In this document: positions 26,541 to 35,269 of the stretch, piece after piece
Layout of the letters: each line of letters starts with the position of its first letter
Position numbering within the stretch: position 1 is the stretch's first letter
Assembly (NCBI RefSeq): GCF_900114605.1
Contig: NZ_FOTP01000004.1
Location: 434,001-498,000 of the forward strand
Length of the DNA stretch: 64,000 nucleotides
Source: Bradyrhizobium sp. NFR13
GTDB lineage: Bacteria > Pseudomonadota > Alphaproteobacteria > Rhizobiales > Xanthobacteraceae
Reading direction: 5' to 3'
Made by a program: the position numbers and the translations under genes
The notes under the pieces: generated by a model
Seen by the model: only the letters and a program-made list of their open reading frames with translations
Database searches by the model: none
Told to the model about the DNA's origin: nothing

Positions 26541-26627
26541 GCGGACGTGGCGGAACTGGTAGACGCAAGGGACTTAAAATCCCTCGATGGCAACGTCGTG
26601 CGGGTTCGATTCCCGCCGTCCGCACCA
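26541..26627 (+). tRNA. tRNA-Leu (anticodon TAA)
   Basis: An 87-base class II tRNA. The acceptor stem GCGGACG pairs with CGTCCGC, followed by discriminator A and encoded CCA (26625-26627). The D region is TGGCGGAACTGGTAGACGC, the anticodon arm AGGGA-CTTAAAA-TCCCT gives TAA, the long variable arm is typical of Leu, and the T arm has GGGTTCGATTCCC. It reads UUA and UUG codons. Confidence 0.97.
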
Positions 26628-26709
26628 GCCTTCAGGGGAACTTCAGCCTCAATCCGGCCACCGGCGGCTGCTTTACGCAACTTCAATCCTGCCCGGCTAG
26701 AAAGTCCCG

Positions 26710-27117
26710 ATGATCGCATCTCCATCCCGTTCCCGCCTGCCGACGCGTGCTGCCGCGATGGTGTCGTTGCTCGTTCTGGCCGGCTATCTCGGCGGCTGCG
26801 CGAGCATGGGGGATGGCATGGTGTCGGGCGCCTTCGTCGATCCCGCGAAATATGACCTCTACGACTGCAAGCAGCTCGAGACCGAACGCAAAACTTTGGC
26901 GACGCGGACGGTCGAACTGCAGGGGCTGATCGACAAGGCCCAGACCGGCGCGGGCGGGGCAGTGGTCAGCGAACTCGCCTATCGCAACGATTACATCTCC
27001 ACGCGGGCGCAGGCCAAGCTCGCGGAAGAGAACTGGCAGAAAAGCAAATGCGTCGCGAGCGCGCCGGTCGCGCCGCCTCCGGCTGCACCGCGCCCGCGGG
27101 CAGGTGCGCGCTCCTGA
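26710..27117 (+). CDS. Small putative lipoprotein of unknown function
   Basis: A 135-residue protein with a basic N-terminus, a hydrophobic stretch (AAAMVSLLVLAGYLGGC) and a lipobox LGGC near residue 29, so probably a membrane-anchored lipoprotein. The mature part is short and charged (KYDLYDCKQLETERKTLATR, then QGLIDKAQ), likely helical, and ends in a Pro/Ala/Arg tail. Cys residues at about 57 and 113 could pair. I do not recognise a named family, although similar proteins are common hypotheticals in this bacterial group. It lies directly after tRNA-Leu and is convergent with the monooxygenase. Confidence 0.7.
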   Translation: MIASPSRSRLPTRAAAMVSLLVLAGYLGGCASMGDGMVSGAFVDPAKYDLYDCKQLETERKTLATRTVELQGLIDKAQTGAGGAVVSELAYRNDYISTRAQAKLAEENWQKSKCVASAPVAPPPAAPRPRAGARS

Positions 27118-27127
27118 GCCGTCCGGC

Positions 27128-28294
27128 TCAAAGCTTCCAGTTATAGATCCAGTCCTGCCGTGCCTGCAGACGTCCCGCACCCAGCGCGCGCATCGTGAGA
27201 TCGCGCGCCAGCGCCACGGGCCCGCGCAGATGATAGATCTGGCCGGATTGCCGGGCGGTGCGTTGGACATGGGCCACGCGTGGCTGGCGCAGCGCCGCGT
27301 AGCGCGCCAGTGCGGGCGGAATCGCTGCCGCATCGTCGCAGGCCACGCCGAGACATTCCGCCAGCACCGCCGCATCCTCGATGGCCATGCCCGCGCCCTG
27401 CGCGGCGAAAGGCAGCATCGCATGGGCGGCATCGCCGAGCAGCGCCACGGGGCCTTCGTGCCACATGCCGCCATCCTGTATCGTGAATAGCGGCCAGCGC
27501 CGCCAGTTATCGATGCGCTCGATCATGGCGCGCGCATTGGCCGGCCAGCGCGACGCTGCAAAATGTCGGCGAATCTCGCTGGCGTCGCCGGCATCGTTGC
27601 TGCCGGGCTGCATCACGGCGCCGGGCATGATCGCGACCATGTTGATCCGCTCGCCCGATGACACCGGATAGACGACGAGATGAGCCTTTGGCCCCATCCA
27701 GAGCTGGACGCCATGGGGGATCAACGCGCTGTCCAGCCGGCTCGTTTCCAGCGTCCCGCGCCAGGCGATCAGGCCGGAGAATTGCGGCCGCGTTTCGGGA
27801 AACACCTGTCGCCTGACGGTCGACCATGCGCCATCGGCGCCGACCAATGCGAGCGCAGACTCGTCGTTGACGGCGATGCCGCCGGGCTGCACGCGGAATG
27901 TGTCCACCGGACAGTCAAGGCGCAGTTCGATGTCGGGATGCGCCATGACAGCGCCAAGCAATGCCGATTGCAGATCGGCGCGATGCACCAGCCAGTAGGG
28001 GGCGTCATCGCGAGCGCTGCCGAGCGGCAGGCGGATCACTTCGCCGCCGCTGCGCGCGGTCATGATGCTCACACTGGCGGGTGTCGTGACATAAGGCGCC
28101 AGGCGCGGTTGCAGGCCAAGGCCGATCAGTATGCGGGTCGCATTGGGCGAGAGCTGCAGTCCGGCGCCAACCTCTTCGAGCCGCCCGGTCTTCTCACAGA
28201 TGAGGACGCGAAACCCTTTGGCGGCCAGCGCCAGCGCGGCCGCGAGGCCACCGATGCCCGCACCAGCGATGACGATGGTGCGCGGGGCCGTCAC
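27128..28294 (-). CDS. FAD-dependent monooxygenase (salicylate hydroxylase-like)
   Basis: A 388-residue class A flavoprotein hydroxylase. Motifs: TIVIAGAGIGGLAAALALA for the FAD ADP part, LVGADGAWSTVRR (the DG motif) and ALLGDAAHAMLPFAAQGAGM (the GD motif closing the FAD site). The family uses NAD(P)H and O2 to hydroxylate aromatic acids. Substrate is uncertain. Only 9 bases separate it from the zf-CHCC gene upstream on the same strand, which may just be housekeeping packing. Confidence 0.9.
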   Translation of the reverse strand: MTAPRTIVIAGAGIGGLAAALALAAKGFRVLICEKTGRLEEVGAGLQLSPNATRILIGLGLQPRLAPYVTTPASVSIMTARSGGEVIRLPLGSARDDAPYWLVHRADLQSALLGAVMAHPDIELRLDCPVDTFRVQPGGIAVNDESALALVGADGAWSTVRRQVFPETRPQFSGLIAWRGTLETSRLDSALIPHGVQLWMGPKAHLVVYPVSSGERINMVAIMPGAVMQPGSNDAGDASEIRRHFAASRWPANARAMIERIDNWRRWPLFTIQDGGMWHEGPVALLGDAAHAMLPFAAQGAGMAIEDAAVLAECLGVACDDAAAIPPALARYAALRQPRVAHVQRTARQSGQIYHLRGPVALARDLTMRALGAGRLQARQDWIYNWKL

Positions 28295-28303
28295 GGCCGG
28301 AAA

Positions 28304-28549
28304 TCAGGCGACCTTGTCTTTCACCACGCATTCCGGCGGACGCGACTGGCCGGCAGCGAGATCGGCGGCAAAGCGATACAGGGTCGAGCAATACGGGCAG
28401 ATGATTTCGTTGTCGTTGCCGAGATCGAGGAAGACATGCGGATGGTCGAACGGCGGATTGGCACCCACGCACATGAATTCCTGCGAGCCGATCTCGATGA
28501 TCGGAACGCCGGCGTCATTGTGAAAGTGCGGAACCACGTGGTCGGACAT
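28304..28549 (-). CDS. Zinc-finger domain protein (zf-CHCC, NDUFS6-like)
   Basis: An 81-residue protein with the CHCC zinc-binding pattern: Cys in EFMCVGANPPFDHPHVFLD, His in the same block, and ICPYCSTLYRF. The domain is shared with mitochondrial complex I subunit NDUFS6, and the alphaproteobacterial protein is usually considered a respiratory accessory. I use ATG at 28549 (MSDHVVPHF), which has AGAGAAG directly upstream, rather than the upstream frame start at 28570. Confidence 0.85.
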   Translation of the reverse strand: MSDHVVPHFHNDAGVPIIEIGSQEFMCVGANPPFDHPHVFLDLGNDNEIICPYCSTLYRFAADLAAGQSRPPECVVKDKVA

Positions 28550-28744
28550 CTTCTCTACCTTTGCTCGCAACAGCCGCGGGCGTTATGAGCCTGCGCGCCA
28601 TTCAGTGCGGCGCACCATACTGGTCCGGAACCATGATTCCTAGACCGCGCAGGACTCATTCAGTCGTGGAAATTCGACACAATTCGGGTGTCTCCGAATA
28701 GCCCTTCTTTCGTCGGGGCGGTTGTGTCCCCGAGATGGCGCACC

Positions 28745-29968
28745 ATGTCTGAGAGGTGCATGAATAGGGATGAATGGGGTTTTTCCGCGATGGGGTTCCG
28801 GCTCGACACAGCTTTGACGGGGGTAGCGGTCTGCGCGACCGCTGGACTGCTGCTGTGGCCGCATGCCCGCGATGCCGGCGCCATGCTGGCCGCCCAGGAT
28901 GACCCCGTCGCTCTGGCCGATGCGCAACTCAGCTCTGCATTGCGGAATGATCCCGCGATACTTGCGCGCAGCGTGGAAGATGCGCTTGCTGCAAAGGACG
29001 CCGATCTGGCGAAAAGCTTTGCCGATGTTGCCGCCGCCAGGAGTATTCAACTGCCGGAGGATCTCTCCCGGCGCGTGACCGAGGCGGTTGCGGACGAGAA
29101 TTCCGCCTCCCATTTTGCCAGCCGCTTTGCAACCGGGTTAGTCACCGGTACTGCCGATGATGTCGGCAGCCTGTCCGGTACCGTGGCCGGCGACCTCTTT
29201 GTGTTCGGCGATATCCGCGACGTGGTGCGCGAAGGCAAGCACATGGCGATGGGGGAGGATACCGATCACCTCATTCTCGGCCTTGCTGCCGCAGGCCTTG
29301 CTGTGACTGCCGCGACCTATGTCAGCGTTGGCGGCGTGGCGCCTGTGCGTGCAGGCCTCACACTGGTCAAGGATGCGCGCAAGGTCGGCCGGATCGGCGA
29401 GGGCCTCACCACATGGGCGGCGCGTTCGGCGCGCGGCGTGGTGGATGGACCGATGCTGCGCGCGGCGGTGGCCGACGCCTCCGTGCTGCGACCGGGCAAG
29501 ACGATCACCGCGGTGAAAGCCGCGTTTCGCACCGAGAAGGCCGGCGGCATCGTCCGTCTCGCCGGGGATGTCGGCCGCGTCGGCGAGAAGGCCGGCACGC
29601 GTGGCGCGCTGGATACGCTGCGCATCGCCCAGAGCCCGAAGGACGTCACGCGCGCGGCGCGCCTTGCGACGGCCAAGGGCGGCCAGACCCGCGCCATCAT
29701 GAAGATGTTCGGCCGCGGTGCGCTGCTGCTGGCGGCTGGCGCGTTCAATCTGTCCATGTGGGTGTTCTGGGCATTGTTTGCGCTGCTTGGATTTGTCGCG
29801 TCCATCAAGGCCACCACCGAGCGCATCACCTGGTCGTGGCTGCAGCGTTCCAAGGCGAAGCGGGCGCAGCGCGAGCTGGCGGTACGACAGGACGCATTAC
29901 TCAGGGACATGGCTCTCCGCCACGCGGCGCCGGCTCACTCACTGGCGCCGGTACTCGTCCACGGGTAA
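28745..29968 (+). CDS. Predicted inner-membrane protein of unknown function
   Basis: A protein of about 407 residues. After an N-terminal hydrophobic segment (TGVAVCATAGLLLW) it has an acidic helical region rich in AD/LA, a central hydrophobic pair (LILGLAAAGLAVTAATYVSV), a long basic Gly/Ala/Arg section and a final strong membrane hairpin (LLLAAGAFNLSMWVFWALFA). The start is unsure: ATG at 28745, ATG at 28760 behind GAGAGG, or GTG at 28688. I do not recognise a family. The signal-like start and two-sided charge pattern suggest a structural or anchoring envelope role; that is only inference. Confidence 0.72.
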   Translation: MSERCMNRDEWGFSAMGFRLDTALTGVAVCATAGLLLWPHARDAGAMLAAQDDPVALADAQLSSALRNDPAILARSVEDALAAKDADLAKSFADVAAARSIQLPEDLSRRVTEAVADENSASHFASRFATGLVTGTADDVGSLSGTVAGDLFVFGDIRDVVREGKHMAMGEDTDHLILGLAAAGLAVTAATYVSVGGVAPVRAGLTLVKDARKVGRIGEGLTTWAARSARGVVDGPMLRAAVADASVLRPGKTITAVKAAFRTEKAGGIVRLAGDVGRVGEKAGTRGALDTLRIAQSPKDVTRAARLATAKGGQTRAIMKMFGRGALLLAAGAFNLSMWVFWALFALLGFVASIKATTERITWSWLQRSKAKRAQRELAVRQDALLRDMALRHAAPAHSLAPVLVHG

Positions 29969-30018
29969 ACTGCGCGCTTCCCACCACATTCATTCTCTCA
30001 GTCAAAACGGAATTCTGG

Positions 30019-30771
30019 ATGCCGAGCTTTCACAACGGCGCTGTCGAAATTGCTTATCTCGATGAAGGTGAGGGCGATCCGATCGTTCTCGTGCACGGCT
30101 TTGCGTCGAGCAAGAACGTCAACTGGGTCTATCCGACCTGGGTGTCGGAGCTGAAGAAGCACAATCGCCGCGTCATCGCGCTCGACAATCGCGGTCATGG
30201 CGATTCCAGCAAGCTCTACGATTCCGAACAATACAGCATCGGTGCGATGGCCGCCGATGTGCGCGCACTGCTTGCGCATCTCGGCATCGCACGCACCGAC
30301 ATGATGGGCTATTCGATGGGCGCGCGTATCACCGCCTATATCGCCTATAGTCATCCCGAATTGATCCGCAGCGCGATCTTCGGCGGTCTCGGCATCGGCC
30401 TGATCAAGGGCGGCGGTCCCGGCGAGAATGTCGCGCTCGCGCTCGAGGCGGACTCGCTCGATGACGTCACCGATCCTGTCGGCCGCACCTTCCGCGCGTT
30501 CGCCGACCAGACCCGTTCGGATCGCCGCGCGCTCGCAGCCTGTCTGCGCGGCTCGCGCCGGCTGATGACGAATGAGGAAGCCGCCGGCATCAAGGTGCCG
30601 CTGCTGATCGCGGTGGGAACGACGGATGAGATCAGTGGCTCCGCGCAGGAGTTGCAGAAGGTCATCGCCGGCTCCGAAGTGCTGGATATTCCGAACCGCG
30701 ATCACATGCGGGCAGTCGGCGATCGCGTTTACAAGGAAGGCGTGCTGGATTTCCTGTCCCGCCGCCCGTGA
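30019..30771 (+). CDS. Alpha/beta hydrolase
   Basis: A 250-residue alpha/beta hydrolase with PIVLVHGFASSKNVNW at the oxyanion loop, nucleophile elbow GYSMGA (Ser99), an acid in the LIAVGTTDEISG strand and the base His in IPNRDHMRAV. It resembles esterases and enol-lactonases; no cap-domain signature is strong enough to pick a substrate. The frame stays open far upstream inside the previous gene in another reading frame; the ATG at 30019 is where homology-like sequence begins. About 50 bases separate it from the preceding membrane protein. Confidence 0.88.
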   Translation: MPSFHNGAVEIAYLDEGEGDPIVLVHGFASSKNVNWVYPTWVSELKKHNRRVIALDNRGHGDSSKLYDSEQYSIGAMAADVRALLAHLGIARTDMMGYSMGARITAYIAYSHPELIRSAIFGGLGIGLIKGGGPGENVALALEADSLDDVTDPVGRTFRAFADQTRSDRRALAACLRGSRRLMTNEEAAGIKVPLLIAVGTTDEISGSAQELQKVIAGSEVLDIPNRDHMRAVGDRVYKEGVLDFLSRRP

Positions 30772-30997
30772 TGACAATTGGTAAGGGCCGCATCTTGTTT
30801 TGATCACACGAGCGCCCACTTCTGATGCACGCCCGGTTTGTGGGCGGGGTGGGGTTGTCCCGGGAACGTCTGCGCTTTCAAGGTGTTAGCGAGGGATTGC
30901 CGGGTAAGCCACCGTTCACGATGGCAGGAGCCGCGTCACGACAGCGATGCGTCTTGTGCTATAGTCGACGCCGTATTCAGGAAATTGCGAGTCCGCC

Positions 30998-31825
30998 ATG
31001 GCCGTGCAGAGCATCAATCCGCAGAACTCAAAACTCGCAACGCTCGATCCGATCTGGGATCGCATCCGTTCCGAGGCGGAGGACATTGTCCATCGCGAGC
31101 CTGAACTTGCGTCCTTCATCTATTCGACCGTGCTGCATCACAACCGTCTGGAAGATTCGGTGGTGCATCGCGTTTCCGAACGTCTCGATCACGCGGCGCT
31201 GTCCGGCGACCTGATCCGCCAGACCTTCGACGAAGCGCTGCGCGATGAGCCAGATCTTGGCAATGCGTTCCGCGCCGATCTCGTCGCCGTGTTCGACCGC
31301 GATCCCGCCACTACGCGCTTCATCGATCCGCTGCTGTACTTCAAGGGCTTCCATGCCATCCAGGCGCATCGTCTGGCACACTGGCTCCACAACAAGGGCC
31401 GCAAGGACTTTGCGTGGTATCTGCAGAGCCGCTCGTCGGCCGCCTTCCAGACCGACATCAATCCCGCCGCCAAGATCGGCCGCGGAATCTTTCTCGATCA
31501 CGCGACCGGTTTTGTCGTTGGCGAAACCGCTGTCGTTGAAGACGATGTCTCGATCCTGCACGGCGTCACGCTCGGCGGCACCGGTAAGGAAAACGAGGAT
31601 CGGCATCCGAAGATTCGCCGCGGCGTGCTGATCGGCGCGGGCGCCAAGATTCTCGGGAATATCGAAGTCGGCCATTGCGCGCGCATTGCCGCGGGCTCGG
31701 TCGTGGTCAAGCCGGTGCCGCACAACGTCACCGTGGCGGGCGTGCCGGCGAAGATCGTCGGCGAAGCCGGCTGTGCGGAGCCGTCGCGCACCATGAACCA
31801 GATGCTGAATGCGATCGGGCTTTGA
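30998..31825 (+). CDS. cysE: Serine O-acetyltransferase
   Basis: A 275-residue CysE, which acetylates serine with acetyl-CoA as the first step of cysteine synthesis. The N-terminal helical domain (DPIWDRIRSEAEDIVHREPE) and the left-handed beta-helix are complete: DINPAAKIGRGIFLDHATG, then HGVTLGGTGKENEDRHPKI with the catalytic His residues, ending at VVVKPVPHNVTVAGVPAKI. The C-terminal tail continues about 25 residues, consistent with a form able to bind O-acetylserine lyase. Monocistronic by spacing. Confidence 0.96.
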   Translation: MAVQSINPQNSKLATLDPIWDRIRSEAEDIVHREPELASFIYSTVLHHNRLEDSVVHRVSERLDHAALSGDLIRQTFDEALRDEPDLGNAFRADLVAVFDRDPATTRFIDPLLYFKGFHAIQAHRLAHWLHNKGRKDFAWYLQSRSSAAFQTDINPAAKIGRGIFLDHATGFVVGETAVVEDDVSILHGVTLGGTGKENEDRHPKIRRGVLIGAGAKILGNIEVGHCARIAAGSVVVKPVPHNVTVAGVPAKIVGEAGCAEPSRTMNQMLNAIGL

Positions 31826-31995
31826 TGCTCGATCTCGGATGTTCAAGCTCCGATTTCCGGCACTGATTTCGCACGCGTTTTCGGTCACCTGTGGGATCGC
31901 GTGATTTTTCGAGAAACGGCCTAGCCGTGGCCGTCATCTCGCATTAAAGCTTCTCTCCATCAGCTCAACAGACATCAACTGCATTGGAGACACCT

Positions 31996-32214
31996 GTGGA
32001 CGTTCAGGAAGTCAGAAAGCTCGACGCCTATCTCAAGCGCGTGTTCGGCAACCCGAAGCTCCGTGTGGTGCCGCGCCCGAAGAAAGACGACTCTGCCGAA
32101 GTCTATATCGGCGAAGAATTCATCGGCGTGCTGTTCGTCGATGACGAAGACGACGATCGCTCGTTCCAGTTCCAGATGGCGATCCTGGAAGAAGACCTCG
32201 TCGATAACGGCTGA
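31996..32214 (+). CDS. DUF3126 family protein
   Basis: A 72-residue acidic protein (KLDAYLKRVFGNPKLRVVPR, then EVYIGEEFIGVLFVDDEDDD) matching the small DUF3126 family found mainly in Alphaproteobacteria; function unknown. The start is GTG at 31996, seven bases after GGAG; a TTG at 31984 in frame is less likely. It follows cysE after 170 bp, but a separate transcript is likely. A 16-base word shared with the 8727 region lies 77 bp upstream. Confidence 0.8.
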   Translation: MDVQEVRKLDAYLKRVFGNPKLRVVPRPKKDDSAEVYIGEEFIGVLFVDDEDDDRSFQFQMAILEEDLVDNG

Positions 32215-32285
32215 GGCTGCGCCTTGCCCCGCTTGGCGGCGGCGAGGTCACGCAAGCGCTGCACAGGCCTCGCGCTCTGTGCACG

Positions 32286-32936
32286 CTAGGCCGCGTTGTC
32301 CGGCGCGACCAGGCCGGCGGCGGTGGCAAGCCAGACCAGGTGTGCGTCGGTGCGCGCGCCGATCTTCGATTTGATCTGGTAATGATAATTCTGCACGGTC
32401 TTGGTGCTCAGATTGAGCGATGTCGCAATCTGCTCCGTGGTCCAGCCTGACGCCACCAGCCGCAGGATTTCCGTTTCGCGGGGCCCAAGATCTTCCACCA
32501 GCGACCGTTCGTTGCCGAGCCGCTCGCTGGCGATTTCGCGCGCGATGTCTTCGCTCAACGCGCGTCCGCCGCCGGCGACGGTGGCGATGGCGCGCACCAG
32601 TTCATGCGGTGCGCTGCTCTTTGTGATGTAGCCGCAGGCGCCAGCCTCGAACGCTTTCAGCGCGAACGCGGCGCTCGCATGCATGGTGAATACCAGCAGG
32701 CGCGCGGTGCGATCCCATTGCCGGATATGCCGGATCGCTTCCAGCCCGCCCGGGCCGGGCAGCGACAGATCCATGACCACCACGTCCGGGCGCTCTGCCT
32801 GATAGGCGCGATAGGCCGCAGCGGCATCCTCGGCCTCGGCGCTGACGCGAAAACCGGCCTGCCGCTCCAGTAGCCGGCGATAGCCTTCGCGCACCACCGG
32901 ATGGTCATCGACCAGCAGGATGCTGACGGAGGTCAT
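32286..32936 (-). CDS. NarL/LuxR-family response regulator
   Basis: A 216-residue two-component regulator. The receiver domain has ILLVDDHPVVREGYRRLL, phospho-acceptor Asp56 in VVMDLSLPGPGG, and Lys in YITKSSAPHE. The LuxR-type DNA-binding domain (about 147-205) has LGPRETEILRLVASGWTTEQ and IATSLNLSTKTVQNYHYQIK. Its start overlaps the stop of the histidine-kinase gene by four bases, so they form one operon and signalling pair. Confidence 0.95.
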   Translation of the reverse strand: MTSVSILLVDDHPVVREGYRRLLERQAGFRVSAEAEDAAAAYRAYQAERPDVVVMDLSLPGPGGLEAIRHIRQWDRTARLLVFTMHASAAFALKAFEAGACGYITKSSAPHELVRAIATVAGGGRALSEDIAREIASERLGNERSLVEDLGPRETEILRLVASGWTTEQIATSLNLSTKTVQNYHYQIKSKIGARTDAHLVWLATAAGLVAPDNAA

Positions 32937-34318
32937 GCCGCCGCCTGTCGCGGCAGCAGCGGAATCACCGCGGCCACGCGGATACCGTGTGCCGCCGGAG
33001 CGATCGACAGGCTGCCGCCGAGCGCGGCGATGCGTTCGCGGATGCCGAGTATGCCGTGGCCGGAGGCGGTGTGGGCCTGCGCGGCGTCGCCGCCGCCGTC
33101 ATCCTCGACGCTGACGGCGACGGCGTCGAGGACCTCTTCTCCATGGCTGACGCGGAGATGAACGTGCTGCGGCTTGCCGTGGCGTGCGGCGTTGGTCAGG
33201 CACTCCTGCGCGATGCGGTAGATGTTGACGGCGGCTTCTGCGGGGACGGCGGTGAGATCGCCGGTCACGTCGAGATGAAACACCGCGCGCCGCGTCGTGC
33301 TCGCATTCCACTGCGCCACCAGTTGCGCAAGGCTGGCCTGCAATCCCAGTTCCTCGAGATCCTGCGAGCGCAGCCGCGCCAGCGCGCTGCGCAGTGTCGT
33401 CATCATCTGGCCGGTAATGCGGGCGATGGCGCGAGCATCGTCGGCGAGATCCGGACGGGACGGCGTGGCGCCGGCCTCGATGGCTGCGGCGAGCGCCGCG
33501 GTGGCGGTGAGGCACTGGCCGAACTCGTCGTGCAGGTCGCGCGCCAGCGCGCGGCGTTCTTCTTCCTGTACCTGAAACAGTCGCTTGGTCAGTGCGACGC
33601 GTTCTGCGGTGGTGGCCGCGAGACGGCCGGCGAGATCGTTGACGGCGCGGGCGATATGGCTGAATTCGGTGGCGCCGAAAGCGGGCAGGCGATGACGATG
33701 GTCGCCAAGTTCCAGGCGGCGCAGGCCGCGTACGATGCTCCGGGCCGGCATCAGCGCATGGCCGATCAGGAGGATCGCGAGCAGACTGATGCCCAGCGCC
33801 ATCACTGCGGCGACGCTGACCATCACGGTCACCTGCCGCCATGCCTGACGCACGGCAGCGCCGGGTTCGACACGGGCTTGCACGGTGCCGGCATCGCGCT
33901 GCCGCACGGTCAGCGGCCGTGTCTGCGTGGCATGTGGCCCGAACAGCGCACCGTAGAGACTGACGAACCATGATGGCGCCGGGCTGCCGATATCTTCGGT
34001 CTGGCTGCACAGATCGAAGGGCGGTGCGCTGCCGAGCCGGAAGTCGATGCACACGCCTGGCGCAATCACCCTCATGGTGGCCATGGATTTCCAGTCCGGC
34101 AGCGGCAGCAGTGCATCGCGGTAAGTGCCATCGCGCCACAGCAATTCGCGCCAGTACAGGTTCTGCAGGGTTGCCGCGACGCGGTCGGCGGAGGCGGCAG
34201 TGTCGGCCTCGATGGTGCGGTGCGCATCGACCAGAATCCATCCGACCGTACAGGCCAGACAGAGCAGCACCACAGCGACGAGACGAAGGACGAGATGTAT
34301 CAGCAGGCGCATGATCAC
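32933..34318 (-). CDS. Sensor histidine kinase (HisKA_3 type, MoxY/LapD-like sensor)
   Basis: A 461-residue membrane kinase. Helix 1 (about 5-30) and helix 2 (about 168-190) bracket a periplasmic domain of some 130 residues with two Cys (90 and 104) and an N-terminal EADTAASADRVAATLQNLYW block like MoxY/LapD sensors. A HAMP linker follows. The H-box RRALARDLHDEFGQCL has His263, and the ATPase end shows TNAARHGKPQHVHLRV and GHGILGIRERIAALGG. It phosphorylates the coupled NarL-type regulator. The divergent three-gene cluster at 34508 is a plausible target; the signal is unknown. Confidence 0.93.
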   Translation of the reverse strand: MIMRLLIHLVLRLVAVVLLCLACTVGWILVDAHRTIEADTAASADRVAATLQNLYWRELLWRDGTYRDALLPLPDWKSMATMRVIAPGVCIDFRLGSAPPFDLCSQTEDIGSPAPSWFVSLYGALFGPHATQTRPLTVRQRDAGTVQARVEPGAAVRQAWRQVTVMVSVAAVMALGISLLAILLIGHALMPARSIVRGLRRLELGDHRHRLPAFGATEFSHIARAVNDLAGRLAATTAERVALTKRLFQVQEEERRALARDLHDEFGQCLTATAALAAAIEAGATPSRPDLADDARAIARITGQMMTTLRSALARLRSQDLEELGLQASLAQLVAQWNASTTRRAVFHLDVTGDLTAVPAEAAVNIYRIAQECLTNAARHGKPQHVHLRVSHGEEVLDAVAVSVEDDGGGDAAQAHTASGHGILGIRERIAALGGSLSIAPAAHGIRVAAVIPLLPRQAAA

Positions 34319-34507
34319 ATTCCCCGCAGTCAGACGTTGATATTAAAGCGGGACGCGCCGCGGTCTGGCAAGCCGTCCCTGCGTCGTTTGGGCAATTTGC
34401 CCGGCATGTGACGGGTGCAATGCCCTTGGAGGCTCAGTCGTACAGACGGCAGATTGAAGCCAACCGCCGATCGTGATCAGCGAAACAACCAGCAGGAGGG
34501 ACATGTG

Positions 34508-35269
34508 GTGAGCCGGCATCATCTCGATCCGGCGGATCGTGCGCCGCTGCTGCACTGGTTGATCTTTACCGGGCTCTGCCTGTTCGCCGCGGTTCTGCTC
34601 TGGCACTATGGCCTGGTGCGGCAGATGCTTGCCGTCGATCGCACCTATATCTCGTCGGTGATCGTACTGCTCTATTTCGGTGCGTCGCTGCATTGCCTGT
34701 GGCGCCTGATCGCGGTGTCGCGCGAAGCCGATGCAGCGCGGGGAGCAGCGCAGCTGTTCGCGCAAGGCGGCCAACGCATCGTCGTGGCCGGCGACGGTGT
34801 CGCGATCGATGGTGTGGGCGCATTGCCGAAAGGCCTGATGGCGTCGCATATCCGCGACCTCGCCGTGAAGTCCGCGCTGCAAAGTGAGCGACGGCTCGAC
34901 CAGACGCTGCTGCTGCGTCGTCTCGCCGGCAATCTGCGCGGCTCCAACGGCTTCGGCGGCTTTGCCGGAGATACGCTGATGAAACTCGGCCTGATCGGCA
35001 CGATCGTTGGCTTCATCATGATGCTGGCGCCGATCGCCGGCCTCGACACCGGCAATCAGGGCGCCATCAAGGCCTCCATGAACCTGATGAGCGAGGGTAT
35101 GGCGGTGGCGATGTACACCACGCTGGCGGGACTGATCGGTTCGATCCTGATCCGCATCCAGTATTACATGCTGGAGGACGCAACGGCCAAACTGTTCGCC
35201 TTTGCCGTCGGCGTCATCGACGTCCACGCCGTGTCGCTGCTCGAACGCGAAGCGGAGCACGCGAGGTGA
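34508..35269 (+). CDS. MotA/TolQ/ExbB-family proton channel protein
   Basis: A protein of about 253 residues. Four membrane helices are apparent (about 15-34, 48-70, 158-178, 198-221) with a cytoplasmic loop of some 85 residues between 2 and 3, the ExbB/MotA topology. The signature is LMKLGLIGTIVGFIMMLAPI, then SEGMAVAMYTTLAGLIGSIL. Such proteins form pentameric proton channels around a dimeric partner. GTG at 34508 (or 34505) follows AGGAGGG; the frame also extends to 34415. The next gene overlaps its stop and has the topology of the partner. It is not close enough to TolQ or ExbB to assign those names. Confidence 0.87.
   Translation: MSRHHLDPADRAPLLHWLIFTGLCLFAAVLLWHYGLVRQMLAVDRTYISSVIVLLYFGASLHCLWRLIAVSREADAARGAAQLFAQGGQRIVVAGDGVAIDGVGALPKGLMASHIRDLAVKSALQSERRLDQTLLLRRLAGNLRGSNGFGGFAGDTLMKLGLIGTIVGFIMMLAPIAGLDTGNQGAIKASMNLMSEGMAVAMYTTLAGLIGSILIRIQYYMLEDATAKLFAFAVGVIDVHAVSLLEREAEHAR

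Noticed and set aside
24878-26725. Taking the full 615-residue frame as the membrane-fusion protein
   Set aside because: The first 140 residues would run across tRNA-Leu on the other strand and contain the translated tRNA sequence (GNRTRTTLPSRDFKSL), a known annotation artefact.
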